Below, piece by piece: positions 8,316 through 17,333 of a stretch of 64,000 nt of DNA (positions are counted from its first letter, which is position 1; the number at the start of each line of letters is the position of its first letter). The notes under the pieces are model-generated. The model was not told the origin of the DNA, made no database searches, and worked only from the letters and a program-made list of their open reading frames with translations. Made by a program: the position numbers and the translations under genes. Source of the DNA: Candidatus Tumulicola sp. (GTDB taxonomy: Bacteria; Vulcanimicrobiota; Vulcanimicrobiia; Vulcanimicrobiales; Vulcanimicrobiaceae); contig DASXDT010000001.1 of assembly GCA_036490475.1 (NCBI GenBank), positions 62,001 to 126,000 on the forward strand, given 5' to 3'.

Positions 8316-9779
8316 TTACGCCCCGAGCCGTTTCTGCACGGGCGCTGTCGTTAGCGCGGAATACGTATCCGGCGATGCATCGAGTGTGATCGTCAGCGTG
8401 GTACCGTGGCCCGGCGCGCTGTCGATGGCGATATCGCCGCCGGCGCGTTCCACCGCGCGCTTCGCGATCGCCAATCCGAGACCGGTTCCGGTGATCTCGC
8501 CGCGCTCGTCGCCGCGATAAAAGCGTTCGAAAGCGTGCACGCGCTCGGATTCGGACATACCGGGTCCTTCATCGCGCACGCTAATGATCACGTGACCATC
8601 GTTGCGGCTCGCGCGTAGGTGGATCGGCGCTTCGGGCGCGTATTTGAGCGCGTTCTCGATGATGTTCCAGACGGCTTCGCCCAACTCGCTGGGATCGGCG
8701 TCGATCGTTTCGACGTTGTCGACCGAGTAATCGATCTGGCGGCGCTCGTCGAGCCGGTGCGCGGCCTTGACCTGCCCTTGTAAGAATGCTTTCACATCGA
8801 TGACTTCGACGCGCGGCTCGGTTTCGGAATCGAGACGTGCCAATCGCATCAAGCGATCGATCATGCTCCGCATGTGCTCTTTCTCGAGCGACATGGTAGC
8901 GAGAATTTGACGAGCGATCTTGGGTTCTTCGACGGCGCCTCGGCGCAGCACGTCGATATAGCCGCCGATCACGGTGAGCGGCGTGCGAAGTTCGTGCGAG
9001 GCGTCGGCGGCAAACTGGCGCATGCGACCCTCCGCACGCCGGCGATCGTCCATCGCACTCGCAACGCTAGCGGCGGCATCGTTGTAGGCCTCCGTTAGGG
9101 ATGCCACTTCGTCGCCGCTTTGCAGAACGAAACGTCGTTGGGTGTAATCGCCGTTGGCGAGCTGGTGCAGTGCGGTGCTGACCTCGCTGATCGGTTTGAG
9201 CGCCTGCGATGCAAACACCCGGCCGATGAACCACGAAACGAACATGGCGCCGAGCGCGATCGCCAACACGATGCGCCAATACGGATCGAGCGAAACGATC
9301 AGCAGCCACGGCGACGTCGCGAAGGCCACGTAGCCGCCATGCACCGGTGCCACTTGCATGGGATCGAATCGCGAAGTATCGGCCGGCGGACCGAGCGGCG
9401 GACCGATGAAGTGCGGCGAGTGGACCGGATGGGGAATGAAATGTTCGAAACCGCCCAGCGACAGGATCCGGTCGAGCACCTTGGGACGAAGGGTTTTATC
9501 ACCCGCGAGATAGCTGCCCTTATTATCGTAGACGGTGACTCGCATACCGATGCCTTGCAGGGCGGCAACAACCTCCGGAGCACCTTGCGCGAGCGTCAGG
9601 CCTTCGCGATGATAGCGATCGGCCATGATGCGCGCCTCTTCGTGCTTGGCGATCACGATGTCTTGGGAGAATGCGCCGAGTTCGACGACCAGCGCGATCG
9701 ACGAGGCAACGATGACGAGCAGCACCGTCACGCCCAACAGCGCCGCGTAGAGCGCCGAGAGGCGGGACGCAACCTTCAT
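8316..9779 (-). CDS. Sensor histidine kinase (HAMP, HisKA, HATPase)
   Basis: A 487-residue inner-membrane kinase. Two transmembrane helices (about 8-32 and 165-185) flank a periplasmic sensor region with a Pro/His-rich segment. They are followed by a HAMP linker, a HisKA dimerisation helix with the phospho-acceptor in SHELRTPL (near residue 261), and a HATPase domain with N-box NIIENALKYA, G1 DEGPGM and G2 GTGLGLAI motifs. Its partner is the response regulator just upstream in the same operon (six-base gap). The signal is unknown; the HPHPVHSPH region between residues 115 and 125 could bind metal, which is inference only. Confidence 0.92.
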   Translation of the reverse strand: MKVASRLSALYAALLGVTVLLVIVASSIALVVELGAFSQDIVIAKHEEARIMADRYHREGLTLAQGAPEVVAALQGIGMRVTVYDNKGSYLAGDKTLRPKVLDRILSLGGFEHFIPHPVHSPHFIGPPLGPPADTSRFDPMQVAPVHGGYVAFATSPWLLIVSLDPYWRIVLAIALGAMFVSWFIGRVFASQALKPISEVSTALHQLANGDYTQRRFVLQSGDEVASLTEAYNDAAASVASAMDDRRRAEGRMRQFAADASHELRTPLTVIGGYIDVLRRGAVEEPKIARQILATMSLEKEHMRSMIDRLMRLARLDSETEPRVEVIDVKAFLQGQVKAAHRLDERRQIDYSVDNVETIDADPSELGEAVWNIIENALKYAPEAPIHLRASRNDGHVIISVRDEGPGMSESERVHAFERFYRGDERGEITGTGLGLAIAKRAVERAGGDIAIDSAPGHGTTLTITLDASPDTYSALTTAPVQKRLGA

Positions 9780-9785
9780 GCCGAT

Positions 9786-10472
9786 TTATTGGCTAAGGCC
9801 GTATCCAACCCCGCGAACCGTGCGGATGAACGATCCCTGCTCGCCCGGCCGGTCGATCTTGGCCCGGAGATACGAGATGTAGGTCTCGACGATGTTCGGG
9901 CCGCCTTCAAAATCGTGACCCCAGACGATTTCGAGCAAGTGGTCCTTGCTGAACACTCGGCGCGGCTCGCGTAGAAAAACTTCAAGCAAATCGAACTCGC
10001 GCTGGGTGAACTCGAGCACGTCCTTGCCGCGCCAGGCTTCGCGCGTATCCGGATTGATCGACACGTCGTGCCAACGCAGCACGTTCTCTTCGATCAGTTG
10101 TGGGCGCCGCAGTTTGGCGTGCAAGCGCGCGATCAGTTCTTCGAAAACGAACGGTTTGACGAGATAATCGTCGGCGCCGGACGCGAGCGATCGCACTTTA
10201 TCGTCGGTGCCGCCTTTGGCCGTGAGCATAAGGATCGGCGCCTGCGTAATCTCGCGCAAGCGCGGCAGCAGCGTGATACCGTCGATCTTGGGCATCATGA
10301 TGTCGAGCACGATCACTTCCGGATCGAACGACTTGACCAGTTCCAACGCGCCGAAGCCGTCGGTCGCGGTCCGAACCTCGTAGCCCTCGCGGGAGAGGCC
10401 CAATTCGAGCATTTCACGGACCATGCGATCGTCATCGATGACGGCAACGCGGGAGTTCGGCATAGTTTGCAT
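9786..10472 (-). CDS. OmpR/PhoB-family response regulator
   Basis: A 228-residue regulator with a receiver domain (acidic DDD near residue 14, phospho-acceptor in VLDIMMP, switch lysine in LVKPF) and a C-terminal winged-helix DNA-binding domain ending in IRTVRGVGYGL. First gene of the operon with the kinase. ATG 10472 is used; an internal ATG nine bases later is possible. A GGTAGGGG about 18 bases upstream of the first ATG is a weak ribosome binding site. Target genes unknown. Confidence 0.92.
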   Translation of the reverse strand: MQTMPNSRVAVIDDDRMVREMLELGLSREGYEVRTATDGFGALELVKSFDPEVIVLDIMMPKIDGITLLPRLREITQAPILMLTAKGGTDDKVRSLASGADDYLVKPFVFEELIARLHAKLRRPQLIEENVLRWHDVSINPDTREAWRGKDVLEFTQREFDLLEVFLREPRRVFSKDHLLEIVWGHDFEGGPNIVETYISYLRAKIDRPGEQGSFIRTVRGVGYGLSQ

Positions 10473-10523
10473 GTGTACGGTGCATCGTGGGCCCCTACCC
10501 TTGGAAGGGCCTGAACCTAGACG

Positions 10524-10979
10524 TTAAGCGGCCCGTAACGTCGTAGGCCAATGCGAGAAGCGCTGCCCGGAAATCAAGGCGGCCTGGCGGATCGATTCGA
10601 CCGGATGGCAGACGACCTCGACACCGGCAGCCTGAAGCACGGCGTCCATCGCGGCGTCGGGAAGCCAGCGAGCGAACAAATGCACCCGGCCCGAGCCGGT
10701 GGCCCGAGCCAACTCGACCATAACGTCGGCCGCGGAACACTCGCGACGCGCCAGGAGCGGCCGGACGATCTCGGCTTCGAACCGGGAACCGGACCAGCCG
10801 GCCGCTACGATGACGATGCGCGACAGCTCATCGGGGACGGACGCCTCGAAGTCGATCACCGCCGCGCCGACGTTGGCGGCCAGATGCGGTTCCGTCTGGG
10901 CATGGAGGGCTGCCCGGGTGATGGACGACTCCGGACCGGCTGCGAGAACGGCTCCGGCTCCAATGAGATATTCGCTCAT
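10524..10979 (-). CDS. Hypothetical cytosolic protein
   Basis: A 151-residue protein from ATG 10979. The first residues (MSEYLIGAGAVLAAGP) are followed by an alternating hydrophobic pattern such as RIVIVAAGWSGSRFEAEIV and VHLFARWLPDAAMDAVL, which suggests an alpha/beta fold, but I recognise no family. The frame stays open upstream to 11267, but that extension is Arg/Gly/Pro-rich and looks non-coding. The 235 bp between this start and the LuxR-type gene hold nothing I can name. Confidence 0.5.
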   Translation of the reverse strand: MSEYLIGAGAVLAAGPESSITRAALHAQTEPHLAANVGAAVIDFEASVPDELSRIVIVAAGWSGSRFEAEIVRPLLARRECSAADVMVELARATGSGRVHLFARWLPDAAMDAVLQAAGVEVVCHPVESIRQAALISGQRFSHWPTTLRAA

Positions 10980-11214
10980 GCTCCGAGTATCGCGGGTGAG
11001 AGTGCCAACTGGGTGGCGCACGGCGAAACGGGCGCCGCCGAAACGACGCCCGAGCCGGTTGCCGGAGTGGTTGATGGAAGGGATGAGATGTTCCGGGCCT
11101 GGCTCGGAACCGCCGCGATGAGGAGGCGCTGCGGCTCCGCTCCTGACTCTAACGATAGAGCGGCAGCGTCGAACGGTCCCTAAGCAAATCGGACTACGCG
11201 TTTGCTCGCCGCGT

Positions 11215-13671
11215 TTACGAAATGAGGCGGCGCCGGCGCGCGGCCGCCACCGCCTGCGCCCGGCCATGACATTGTAGCTTGTTGATCGCGTTAGCCAGAT
11301 GGGCGCGGACGGTGTTTACGCTGCGCCCACTCTGCTCGGCAATATCTTTCGTGCTAAATCCTTCGGCCAACAATTGCAACACGTTGACTTCGGCTGCGGT
11401 GAGCACGGCATCTTGGTCCCGGTAGCGTAGGCCCGCGAGCGATTGCAACACCGCCTCGAGCACGCGGCTGACGTCGGAGTATCCGAAACTCGGCAGGTGC
11501 CCGACCGAAGAAAGCATCGCCTCGACATCGAGCCCCGACGGTCCGCGCGCGATGAACTCGCGAGCGATGCGTCCTGCCAAGCCGGTCACCGGGTCCGATC
11601 GCTTGATAAAAATACGGCGAGCAATCCGTGAGGCATACGTGGTTCGTTCGTTGAGCGTTTCGGCGATCACACAAAACAACAATCCGAGCGTTACGCAGCG
11701 GATGCGAAACAACCCGCGCGGCTCGACCGAATCGACGATGGCCAAGACATCGGACACGGCTTCGATGGACGGGCCGCGGCGATCATCGAGGGCCAAGAAC
11801 GCGGCGAATTGACCGCCGACCAAGACCGAATCGAAGTAGTGGTTCAGGTGTTGCCAGCACGGCGCCAATAGACGATGCGCCTGCGCGAACTGTCCCTCCC
11901 AGGCGAGACGCAACGCTTTGAAACTCGAAGCCACAGCTGCACGCCGTGGGTCGGAACGCAGACCGGCGACGAGATCCTCATACCCGGCGCTTTCTTCCGC
12001 GTTACCGCGTCGCATTTCAGCGGCGGCTACCTGCAGCATGGCCGTTTGCAATTCGACCGCGTCGCGCGATTTCGTGGCGGCATCGACCGCGCGCTCGGCG
12101 TACCAAAGTTGGGCCATCACGTCGTCGTATTCGTGACAGACTAGGTTCGACAAGGCTGAAAATGCTCGGCTTGCCACACTATAGTTGTCGAGTTCCAATG
12201 CCAGCTCGGAGGCATGTCCGAGATAATCCTTGGCGAGTGCATAGCGGCCCAAATACATCGACGCAACGCCGATGCGCTGCAGCGCTCGCGCGCGGGACGA
12301 ATCAAATGGAATCTCGGCGAGCGCCGACGTTGCCGCATCGACTTTGGATTGCGCGCTCTCCCGCAATCCCGTAGCCGCCTCCATCGCCCCGAGCAGTGAA
12401 AGCACTTCGGCTTTGATGCTCGGCGAGAATCGCGGCGACTCAACCAGCGGCTCGACGATGCCTTCGATGGCGCCGCCGTGGTTCAACACCAACGCCGCAA
12501 GCTTGAGGCGCGCGCTGGCCTCAAGCTCGGCATCGTCACCCGCTATCGCAACCGCGCGACGTAACGTCGCTTCGGCGCGGATGGGATTGCCGCTCGACGC
12601 GTACAGTAGACCGCGCAGCGTCAAGAGGTTCGCGTCGGATTCGCGCGTGGCGGGTTCGATCGCGTCGATTGCTTGGCGTACGGTCTGCGAGTCTCCGCGG
12701 TCCAGCAACGCGATACCGTGTTTCGCTAATAGCCGCCGAATTTCTGATGCGACGCCGGCCGCGGTGGCCGCGCGCACTGCATCACTTGTGAACTCGAATC
12801 GTTCGAGTGCGATCGCAACACGTGAAAGCAGATCGCGTCGCTCGGCTTCGGCCAACGGCAGCTCTAGCAGCGCTTCGCGAACGAGTGGCACCCATCGATA
12901 CGTACCATGATCGCACTGCACGATCGAGGTTCTAGCGCCGATTCGTTCGAGCAAAACGGAGGCGTTCGCGCATCCGGCCGTTTCCAACACACGCAAGTCG
13001 ACGGCGGGTAACAACGACGCGAGATGTAGACATTCCAACTCGTCCGATTGCATCGCCGCGAACGCTTGCTCGCGCCAGAACGAAGTCGCGTTGCGGCGCA
13101 GGTTCGGCAAAAACGTGACAGCGGCCGGCCATCCGCCGGCGATTTCCTCGATTTGTACCGAGTGGGCATCGCCCGACGCGAGGCCGTCGCCCATGAGGAA
13201 CTCCGTGATCTCTTCGCGCGACAGGCGCAAATCGGTGGCGTCGAGCGGGGCGTCGCAGTGTCCGTACGCTTGCCAACTCGCAACTGGCAGCCCGAATGTG
13301 CCACGCGACGCGATGGTCCAATGTATTTCGGCCGGCGCGGCGTCGATCGTAGCAACGAAGCGTTCCAATGAGGCCGGATCGCGAAAGAGCACGTCTAGCG
13401 AGTCGACAACGATTCGCGCGACGTTATCTGCGACGGCCGTGTCGATATCACGCAGCAGCGATTCGAAGTCGTCGCGATAGTCGCGAACATCGAACGCTCG
13501 CGCCGAAGGGTCGCGCGAGTAGCGCGCCGCCTGCAGCGCGCTCGTCTTGCCCCACCCGGCAGGGGCGACAAGTAGTGCGATCCGTTTCCGTTCCAGCGAA
13601 TCGAGTCGCGCCGACACGCGGACGCGTTCGAACGAAGGCCCGGCGTCCGCTCCAAAAGACGCGCGTTCCAC
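11215..13671 (-). CDS. Large ATP-binding LuxR-family regulator (MalT/LAL type)
   Basis: An 818-residue regulator. The N-terminus carries a P-loop (APAGWGKTSA, about residues 36-46) of the STAND/MalT ATPase type with VDSLDVL as a Walker B-like segment. The middle is a long run of TPR-like helices. The C-terminus is a LuxR helix-turn-helix (LTAAEVNVLQLLAEG...STKDIAEQSGRSVNTVRAHL). Such proteins are activated by a small ligand plus ATP and then switch on transcription. The start is GTG 13671. Its upstream region holds the inverted-repeat element described at 13809, so expression could be affected by it. Confidence 0.88.
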   Translation of the reverse strand: MERASFGADAGPSFERVRVSARLDSLERKRIALLVAPAGWGKTSALQAARYSRDPSARAFDVRDYRDDFESLLRDIDTAVADNVARIVVDSLDVLFRDPASLERFVATIDAAPAEIHWTIASRGTFGLPVASWQAYGHCDAPLDATDLRLSREEITEFLMGDGLASGDAHSVQIEEIAGGWPAAVTFLPNLRRNATSFWREQAFAAMQSDELECLHLASLLPAVDLRVLETAGCANASVLLERIGARTSIVQCDHGTYRWVPLVREALLELPLAEAERRDLLSRVAIALERFEFTSDAVRAATAAGVASEIRRLLAKHGIALLDRGDSQTVRQAIDAIEPATRESDANLLTLRGLLYASSGNPIRAEATLRRAVAIAGDDAELEASARLKLAALVLNHGGAIEGIVEPLVESPRFSPSIKAEVLSLLGAMEAATGLRESAQSKVDAATSALAEIPFDSSRARALQRIGVASMYLGRYALAKDYLGHASELALELDNYSVASRAFSALSNLVCHEYDDVMAQLWYAERAVDAATKSRDAVELQTAMLQVAAAEMRRGNAEESAGYEDLVAGLRSDPRRAAVASSFKALRLAWEGQFAQAHRLLAPCWQHLNHYFDSVLVGGQFAAFLALDDRRGPSIEAVSDVLAIVDSVEPRGLFRIRCVTLGLLFCVIAETLNERTTYASRIARRIFIKRSDPVTGLAGRIAREFIARGPSGLDVEAMLSSVGHLPSFGYSDVSRVLEAVLQSLAGLRYRDQDAVLTAAEVNVLQLLAEGFSTKDIAEQSGRSVNTVRAHLANAINKLQCHGRAQAVAAARRRRLIS

Positions 13672-14137
13672 GCGGAGACACTTGTACGGTGTGTTGCGGC
13701 AACCTTGTGTGTAAGTACTCGCCGCACCTAGTCAGACGATGTTACACAGCACAGCAGAGCGACCGGCCAGGTAGGCAGCGCGTGTGGTGATTATCGGGCA
13801 CCGTAGCAAATTCGGACTAGACTAAGTCCACCCGTTAACAATCGAAATCCACCAAAATTGCTAATTTCGGAAACAACAGTAAAGATTTCACAACCGATCG
13901 GTCACGAGAGGTCAAAATCGCGAAAAACTTGTTGCTGAGATATTTCGAAGGTCCGAAATTTACGATTTCCCTTTTATGAACGAGTGGACTACGTCTAGTC
14001 CGAATTCACGAGAACGGAAAACGCGAAGGCGCCGGCATCGCGGCGCAGACACACTCAGCCAGAGTACGTCCACGCGAGGTGGCTGATGTCGCAGCTAAAC
14101 GGCACGAGCGTTCTGGTCGACTGAAAGATCAATTCTC
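13672..14137. other. 466-bp intergenic stretch, AT-rich in the middle
   Basis: No gene is convincing here. The central part (13800-14010) is much richer in A and T than the surroundings and is occupied by the inverted-repeat element. From 14007 to 14137 the sequence is GC-rich; one frame is open but resembles nothing known. The sequence lies between the start of the LuxR-type gene and the stop of the GH130 gene, so any promoter for the regulator must be in it. Confidence 0.6.
13809..14006. repeat. Inverted-repeat element, copy 1 (198 bp)
   Basis: Two 28-bp arms face each other (13809-13836 and 13979-14006) and match at 25 of 28 positions. Each arm contains its own short dyad: GGACTA...TAGTCC in the right arm, GGACT...AGTCC in the left. 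The interior is AT-rich and has no open frame. A second, more diverged copy is at 42859-43027. The arrangement fits either a MITE-like element or a pair of operators left from a toxin-antitoxin promoter. No target-site duplication was evident. Confidence 0.7.
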
Positions 14138-15208
14138 TTATTGGGGCAGCGCGTCCGGAAGCGTCAAGCGGGCCGCACCGACGTAGCGATCGGCCATTCC
14201 ATAATAAAAGTCGATCGTGCCATTGCCGCGGTCGTCGATGCCGGTCGGAAACACGACGTTATTGACGACGCCTTGCGTTTCGTCGGGTGTCTCAGGAATA
14301 AAAATCGGGGTGTTCGAGCGGTATTTCAAACCGCCGTCGCGGCCGGGTTCAAAAAAAACGACACCCGCCGTGTAGTTCACCATGTTGTGCTCGCCGGGTT
14401 TGGTCGCCAGCGTACCGGAAACGCCGTGATAGATCATCATCATGCCGAGCGGGGTGCGAATCGGCGGCGTGCCGGCCCCGATACGCAAATGTTCCCATTC
14501 GTTTTCGGGGTCGATCCCCAAGCGGTGGCCGTCGACACGCGTAATTGCCTTTAGGTCTTTCATGACTTCGTTCGCGTCGCAATACGAAATCCAAATGCTC
14601 GGCAACGGATTTTTCGTCCCATGCGGCGCGGTTTCGGCGGTGGTGTAGGCCGGACGATGGATCAAGCCGATACAGAGCACGCCATCCGGGCGTTCGAACA
14701 CGTTGGGACCGAACACGCCGTCTTTATTATCGTAGTTGTTAAAATCGACGCCCAGCGCTTCGTCGTAGCCGTAGGTGATCGGCCCGAGGCGATCCCAGTG
14801 CAAACAATCCTTCGAGACGGCCACCGCGATGCGCGGACCGGTCGGCCCCCAGGCGGCGTAGGCCATGACGTAGGTCTTGAGCTTTTCAATGTACGTGACG
14901 CGTGGATCTTCACAGCCGCCGGTGCCTTCCTCGGGGCGCAGCTCGTACGGCTCGGTGGGCTCGAGTGCGAAGCCGAGGCGTTCGACGTCGACCGGATCGC
15001 CGTTGTCGTTGAAGATCACCCGAGCGATACCGACGCGCGAGTGATTGCCTTTTCCTACGATGCGCGGAAATAGATAGAGCTCGCCGTCCGGGCCGCGAGC
15101 GGCTGCCGGATTGAGCACGCCTTCGACTTCTTCCGGGCGATTTGGGTCGGGCCGCATGATAATGCCTAAGCGCTCGACCTTAAAGGGCGATTTCTGCGTT
15201 TCCACCAC
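14138..15208 (-). CDS. GH130-family glycosidase or phosphorylase
   Basis: A 356-residue five-bladed beta-propeller enzyme. The GTGGCEDPRVTYIE segment, followed by a FGPNVF and an IYHGV motif, is typical of glycoside hydrolase family 130, whose members phosphorolyse or hydrolyse beta-mannosides. No signal peptide is seen, so it should act in the cytoplasm on imported oligosaccharides. The start is one of two adjacent GTG codons. It is the only obvious carbohydrate enzyme nearby, so its substrate cannot be inferred from context. Confidence 0.8.
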   Translation of the reverse strand: MVETQKSPFKVERLGIIMRPDPNRPEEVEGVLNPAAARGPDGELYLFPRIVGKGNHSRVGIARVIFNDNGDPVDVERLGFALEPTEPYELRPEEGTGGCEDPRVTYIEKLKTYVMAYAAWGPTGPRIAVAVSKDCLHWDRLGPITYGYDEALGVDFNNYDNKDGVFGPNVFERPDGVLCIGLIHRPAYTTAETAPHGTKNPLPSIWISYCDANEVMKDLKAITRVDGHRLGIDPENEWEHLRIGAGTPPIRTPLGMMMIYHGVSGTLATKPGEHNMVNYTAGVVFFEPGRDGGLKYRSNTPIFIPETPDETQGVVNNVVFPTGIDDRGNGTIDFYYGMADRYVGAARLTLPDALPQ

Positions 15209-15240
15209 TCGGCTCTACGCTACGGAGCGTTCCGAACCTG

Positions 15241-15510
15241 TTAGCGGCGATCGATCTTGATGTTTTTGCCGACCAACCTGCGTTTCTCAAACGTTCTTAG
15301 GTGCATGGTATCGCCGGCCCGCCAATCGTTCATGGTGCGGCTGTGGATCGTCCAAGCGACCGCGAGAGCGCAGCCGATGGTGATTGCAAACCACACGACG
15401 TCGGTCATTCGAATCAGCGCGCGTGTGAAGAGCGCGAGCGGAACAACGAATAGCGCGCTGGCGAGCAAGGCCTTCCAAAATCGCGGTTCGGACTGTTTGC
15501 GATCGAACAC
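15241..15510 (-). CDS. Small two-helix membrane protein
   Basis: An 89-residue protein with two hydrophobic helices (about 12-32 and 40-58) and a basic tail ending in KNIKIDRR. The start is taken as GTG 15510, which overlaps the TAG stop of the upstream TonB-domain gene by one base (TAGTG), a common translational-coupling arrangement. No family recognised; by context it may work with the TonB-domain protein. Confidence 0.55.
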   Translation of the reverse strand: MFDRKQSEPRFWKALLASALFVVPLALFTRALIRMTDVVWFAITIGCALAVAWTIHSRTMNDWRAGDTMHLRTFEKRRLVGKNIKIDRR

Positions 15511-16328
15511 TAATGCTGCACCTCGAACGGAAACTGGTACACGCCATAGGTTGGTGTGCAATGAATGCGCTTGGGTCGATAGATACTATTCTCCACTGCG
15601 GTGATGGCCGCGTCGTCGAGCACCGAGCTTCCGCTACTGCGAAACATCGACGCACGCTTCACCAAACCGTCGGGCCCGAGCAGCACCTCGACGTCTATGT
15701 CGGGCGATGCTCCGGCTCCTAGCGCCTTTTGCGCGTCTGCAGGCGAAACGTCGAGCGGCGCGCGCTTTACGACTACAGCTTCTTCCCCAGCCGTGTTGCA
15801 CGCGCCGGTTGGTACCGCCGCGGGTACGGTCCACGACGCCGGAATACCGGAGACCGACCAGGTTGCGGTTTGCAGAGCGCCGTCATGCGGACCGTAGAAC
15901 GACGCCACCAACACCGATCGATCCGGCAACGAATACGCGAAAGCATGAGGGATCGCGGTGCAGCCGAACTTTGCGGCCCCGTCGGCGAGATTTTCGTACG
16001 ACGACTGTAGATCGAAATCGCCCCCGCACGGTAACTGCAACGAACCGCGTTCGTGTGGAACGCCTTCGAAGCGAACCAGCCACACCACGCCGCGAAAGTC
16101 GCCGTACGCAGTCAACTTTCCGCCGTCGGGACGGTCGGCGTGCAGGATTGAAATCGCACCGACCTTCGTTACATTTGCCAGCGGATACGCAGCGGCAGCT
16201 CTTTCCATCGGTGTACCGAGAACGATGCCGCCTAACGATGGCTGCGCGGCGGGGGTCGCGGCAACCAAGGCGGCCACGCCCGCGGAATATGCCGCAGCCG
16301 CAAGCACTCGAGGAAACGCACTTGTCAT
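15510..16328 (-). CDS. Secreted protein with a TonB C-terminal-like domain
   Basis: A protein of about 272 residues with a signal peptide (VLAAAAYSAGVAALVAA) and, in the last 90 residues, a TonB_C-like fold: VEVLLGPDGLVKRASMFRSSG, then LDDAAITAVENSIYRPK, the usual pattern of TonB energy-transducer C-termini (x-V-x-x-SSG-x-x-LD-x-A). It lacks the N-terminal membrane anchor and proline-rich spacer of true TonB, so it is likely a periplasmic protein that borrowed the domain. ATG 16328 is preferred over 16364 because the latter would overlap the divergent gene start at 16347. Confidence 0.7.
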   Translation of the reverse strand: MTSAFPRVLAAAAYSAGVAALVAATPAAQPSLGGIVLGTPMERAAAAYPLANVTKVGAISILHADRPDGGKLTAYGDFRGVVWLVRFEGVPHERGSLQLPCGGDFDLQSSYENLADGAAKFGCTAIPHAFAYSLPDRSVLVASFYGPHDGALQTATWSVSGIPASWTVPAAVPTGACNTAGEEAVVVKRAPLDVSPADAQKALGAGASPDIDVEVLLGPDGLVKRASMFRSSGSSVLDDAAITAVENSIYRPKRIHCTPTYGVYQFPFEVQH

Positions 16329-16346
16329 TGGGAATGTCGTTCGACC

Positions 16347-17333
16347 ATGACCAATGGTGCCCATCTTATTCGACTCTTCGTGCGGCGTGCGATATTGTGC
16401 GTCGGTCTCGCCATTGCCGCGACGTCCTTCGTGCCCGTGCTCGCCGCAACTCCGGCGCCGGTAGCAACCGCCGCACCCGCGGACTTGGCCAGCATCGCGT
16501 TAGCGACGTCGATGCTGCACACGGTTGGCGATTCGATTTGGCCGAACTGGACGTCGGCGCCGTTTCGCATCGATCTCCTCACCGCAAACGGACCGGTCGA
16601 GAGCAATTTCGCGTCGCCACAGCCGGCACCGTCGTTTCCACCCAACCTAGAGGCGACGTTCCCTTGGGCCGACGGCGTGCCAACGATCGTCATCGGCGAG
16701 CCGCAGTTCGTGCAGGCGCACGAACCGATGCGTTAGATTATCACGCTGCTGCACGAACATTTCCACCAATGGAAAGATGCGTGGCCGCCATATTTTTCGA
16801 GCGTCGCCGCGCTAAAGCTCGCGCCCAACGGCAACAGCGGGATGTGGATGCTTAATTATCCGTTCCCGTATTCCGATGCTAAAGTCGATGCCGCCTTTGC
16901 GGCGTTATCCCATCAGCTGGCCAAAGCGCTTGCAACCTCGGACTCGGCGGCCGAAGCCACGACGTTCGTTACGATGCTGCGTTCGTTCTCCGCGTCTCTC
17001 CCCGAGGGCGATCGGAAGTATTTCGCGTTTCAATGCTGGCAAGAGGGCGTCGCGCGCTACACAGAGTTCGCAATTGCGAAGGCCGCAGCGCAAGCGCACG
17101 CCTCGAACGAGACCTTCTTAACGGACGCGCAGGCCTCGCTGCTAGCCGCCGACTCCGATCGAACGTATGCACACGTGATCGCCGATCTGAACGACGCTCC
17201 GGCAGTTGCGCGCGACAAGCGCGTTGCGTTCTATGCGTTCGGCGCCGGCGAGGCGATGCTCCGCGATCGCGTTCGGCAAGGTTGGCACGCTAACTACCTG
17301 GACCCGCGACTCGACCTTTCGGTCTTCTTCTAA
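16347..17333 (+). pseudogene. Putative secreted metalloprotease gene interrupted by an in-frame TAG
   Basis: A single frame of 329 codons runs from ATG 16347 to the TAA at 17331, with one amber codon at 16734-16736. Before it: a signal peptide and about 95 residues. After it: a helical domain whose first residues are ITLLHEHFHQW, containing an HExxH pattern (HEHFH) typical of zinc metalloproteases. The stop lies only a few codons before that motif, so the upstream product would lack the presumed active site. A downstream ATG at 16842 could start the rest, but without HExxH. It is most simply a recent pseudogene; sequencing error or recoding cannot be excluded. The end overlaps the multicopper-oxidase stop by four bases. 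Confidence 0.65.

Noticed and set aside
10980-11267. Upstream extension of the hypothetical gene at 10524
   Set aside because: Arg/Gly/Pro-rich with no conserved look; it would run into the LuxR-type gene.
14007-14137. Possible antitoxin remnant after inverted-repeat copy 1
   Set aside because: A GCGAGGTGG word occurs at a similar distance as in copy 2, but no frame shows ParD, Phd or other antitoxin motifs.
15707-16855. 382-codon open frame on the plus strand
   Set aside because: It is extremely Arg-rich and crosses the TonB-domain gene and the interrupted metalloprotease gene; it is a by-product of high GC.
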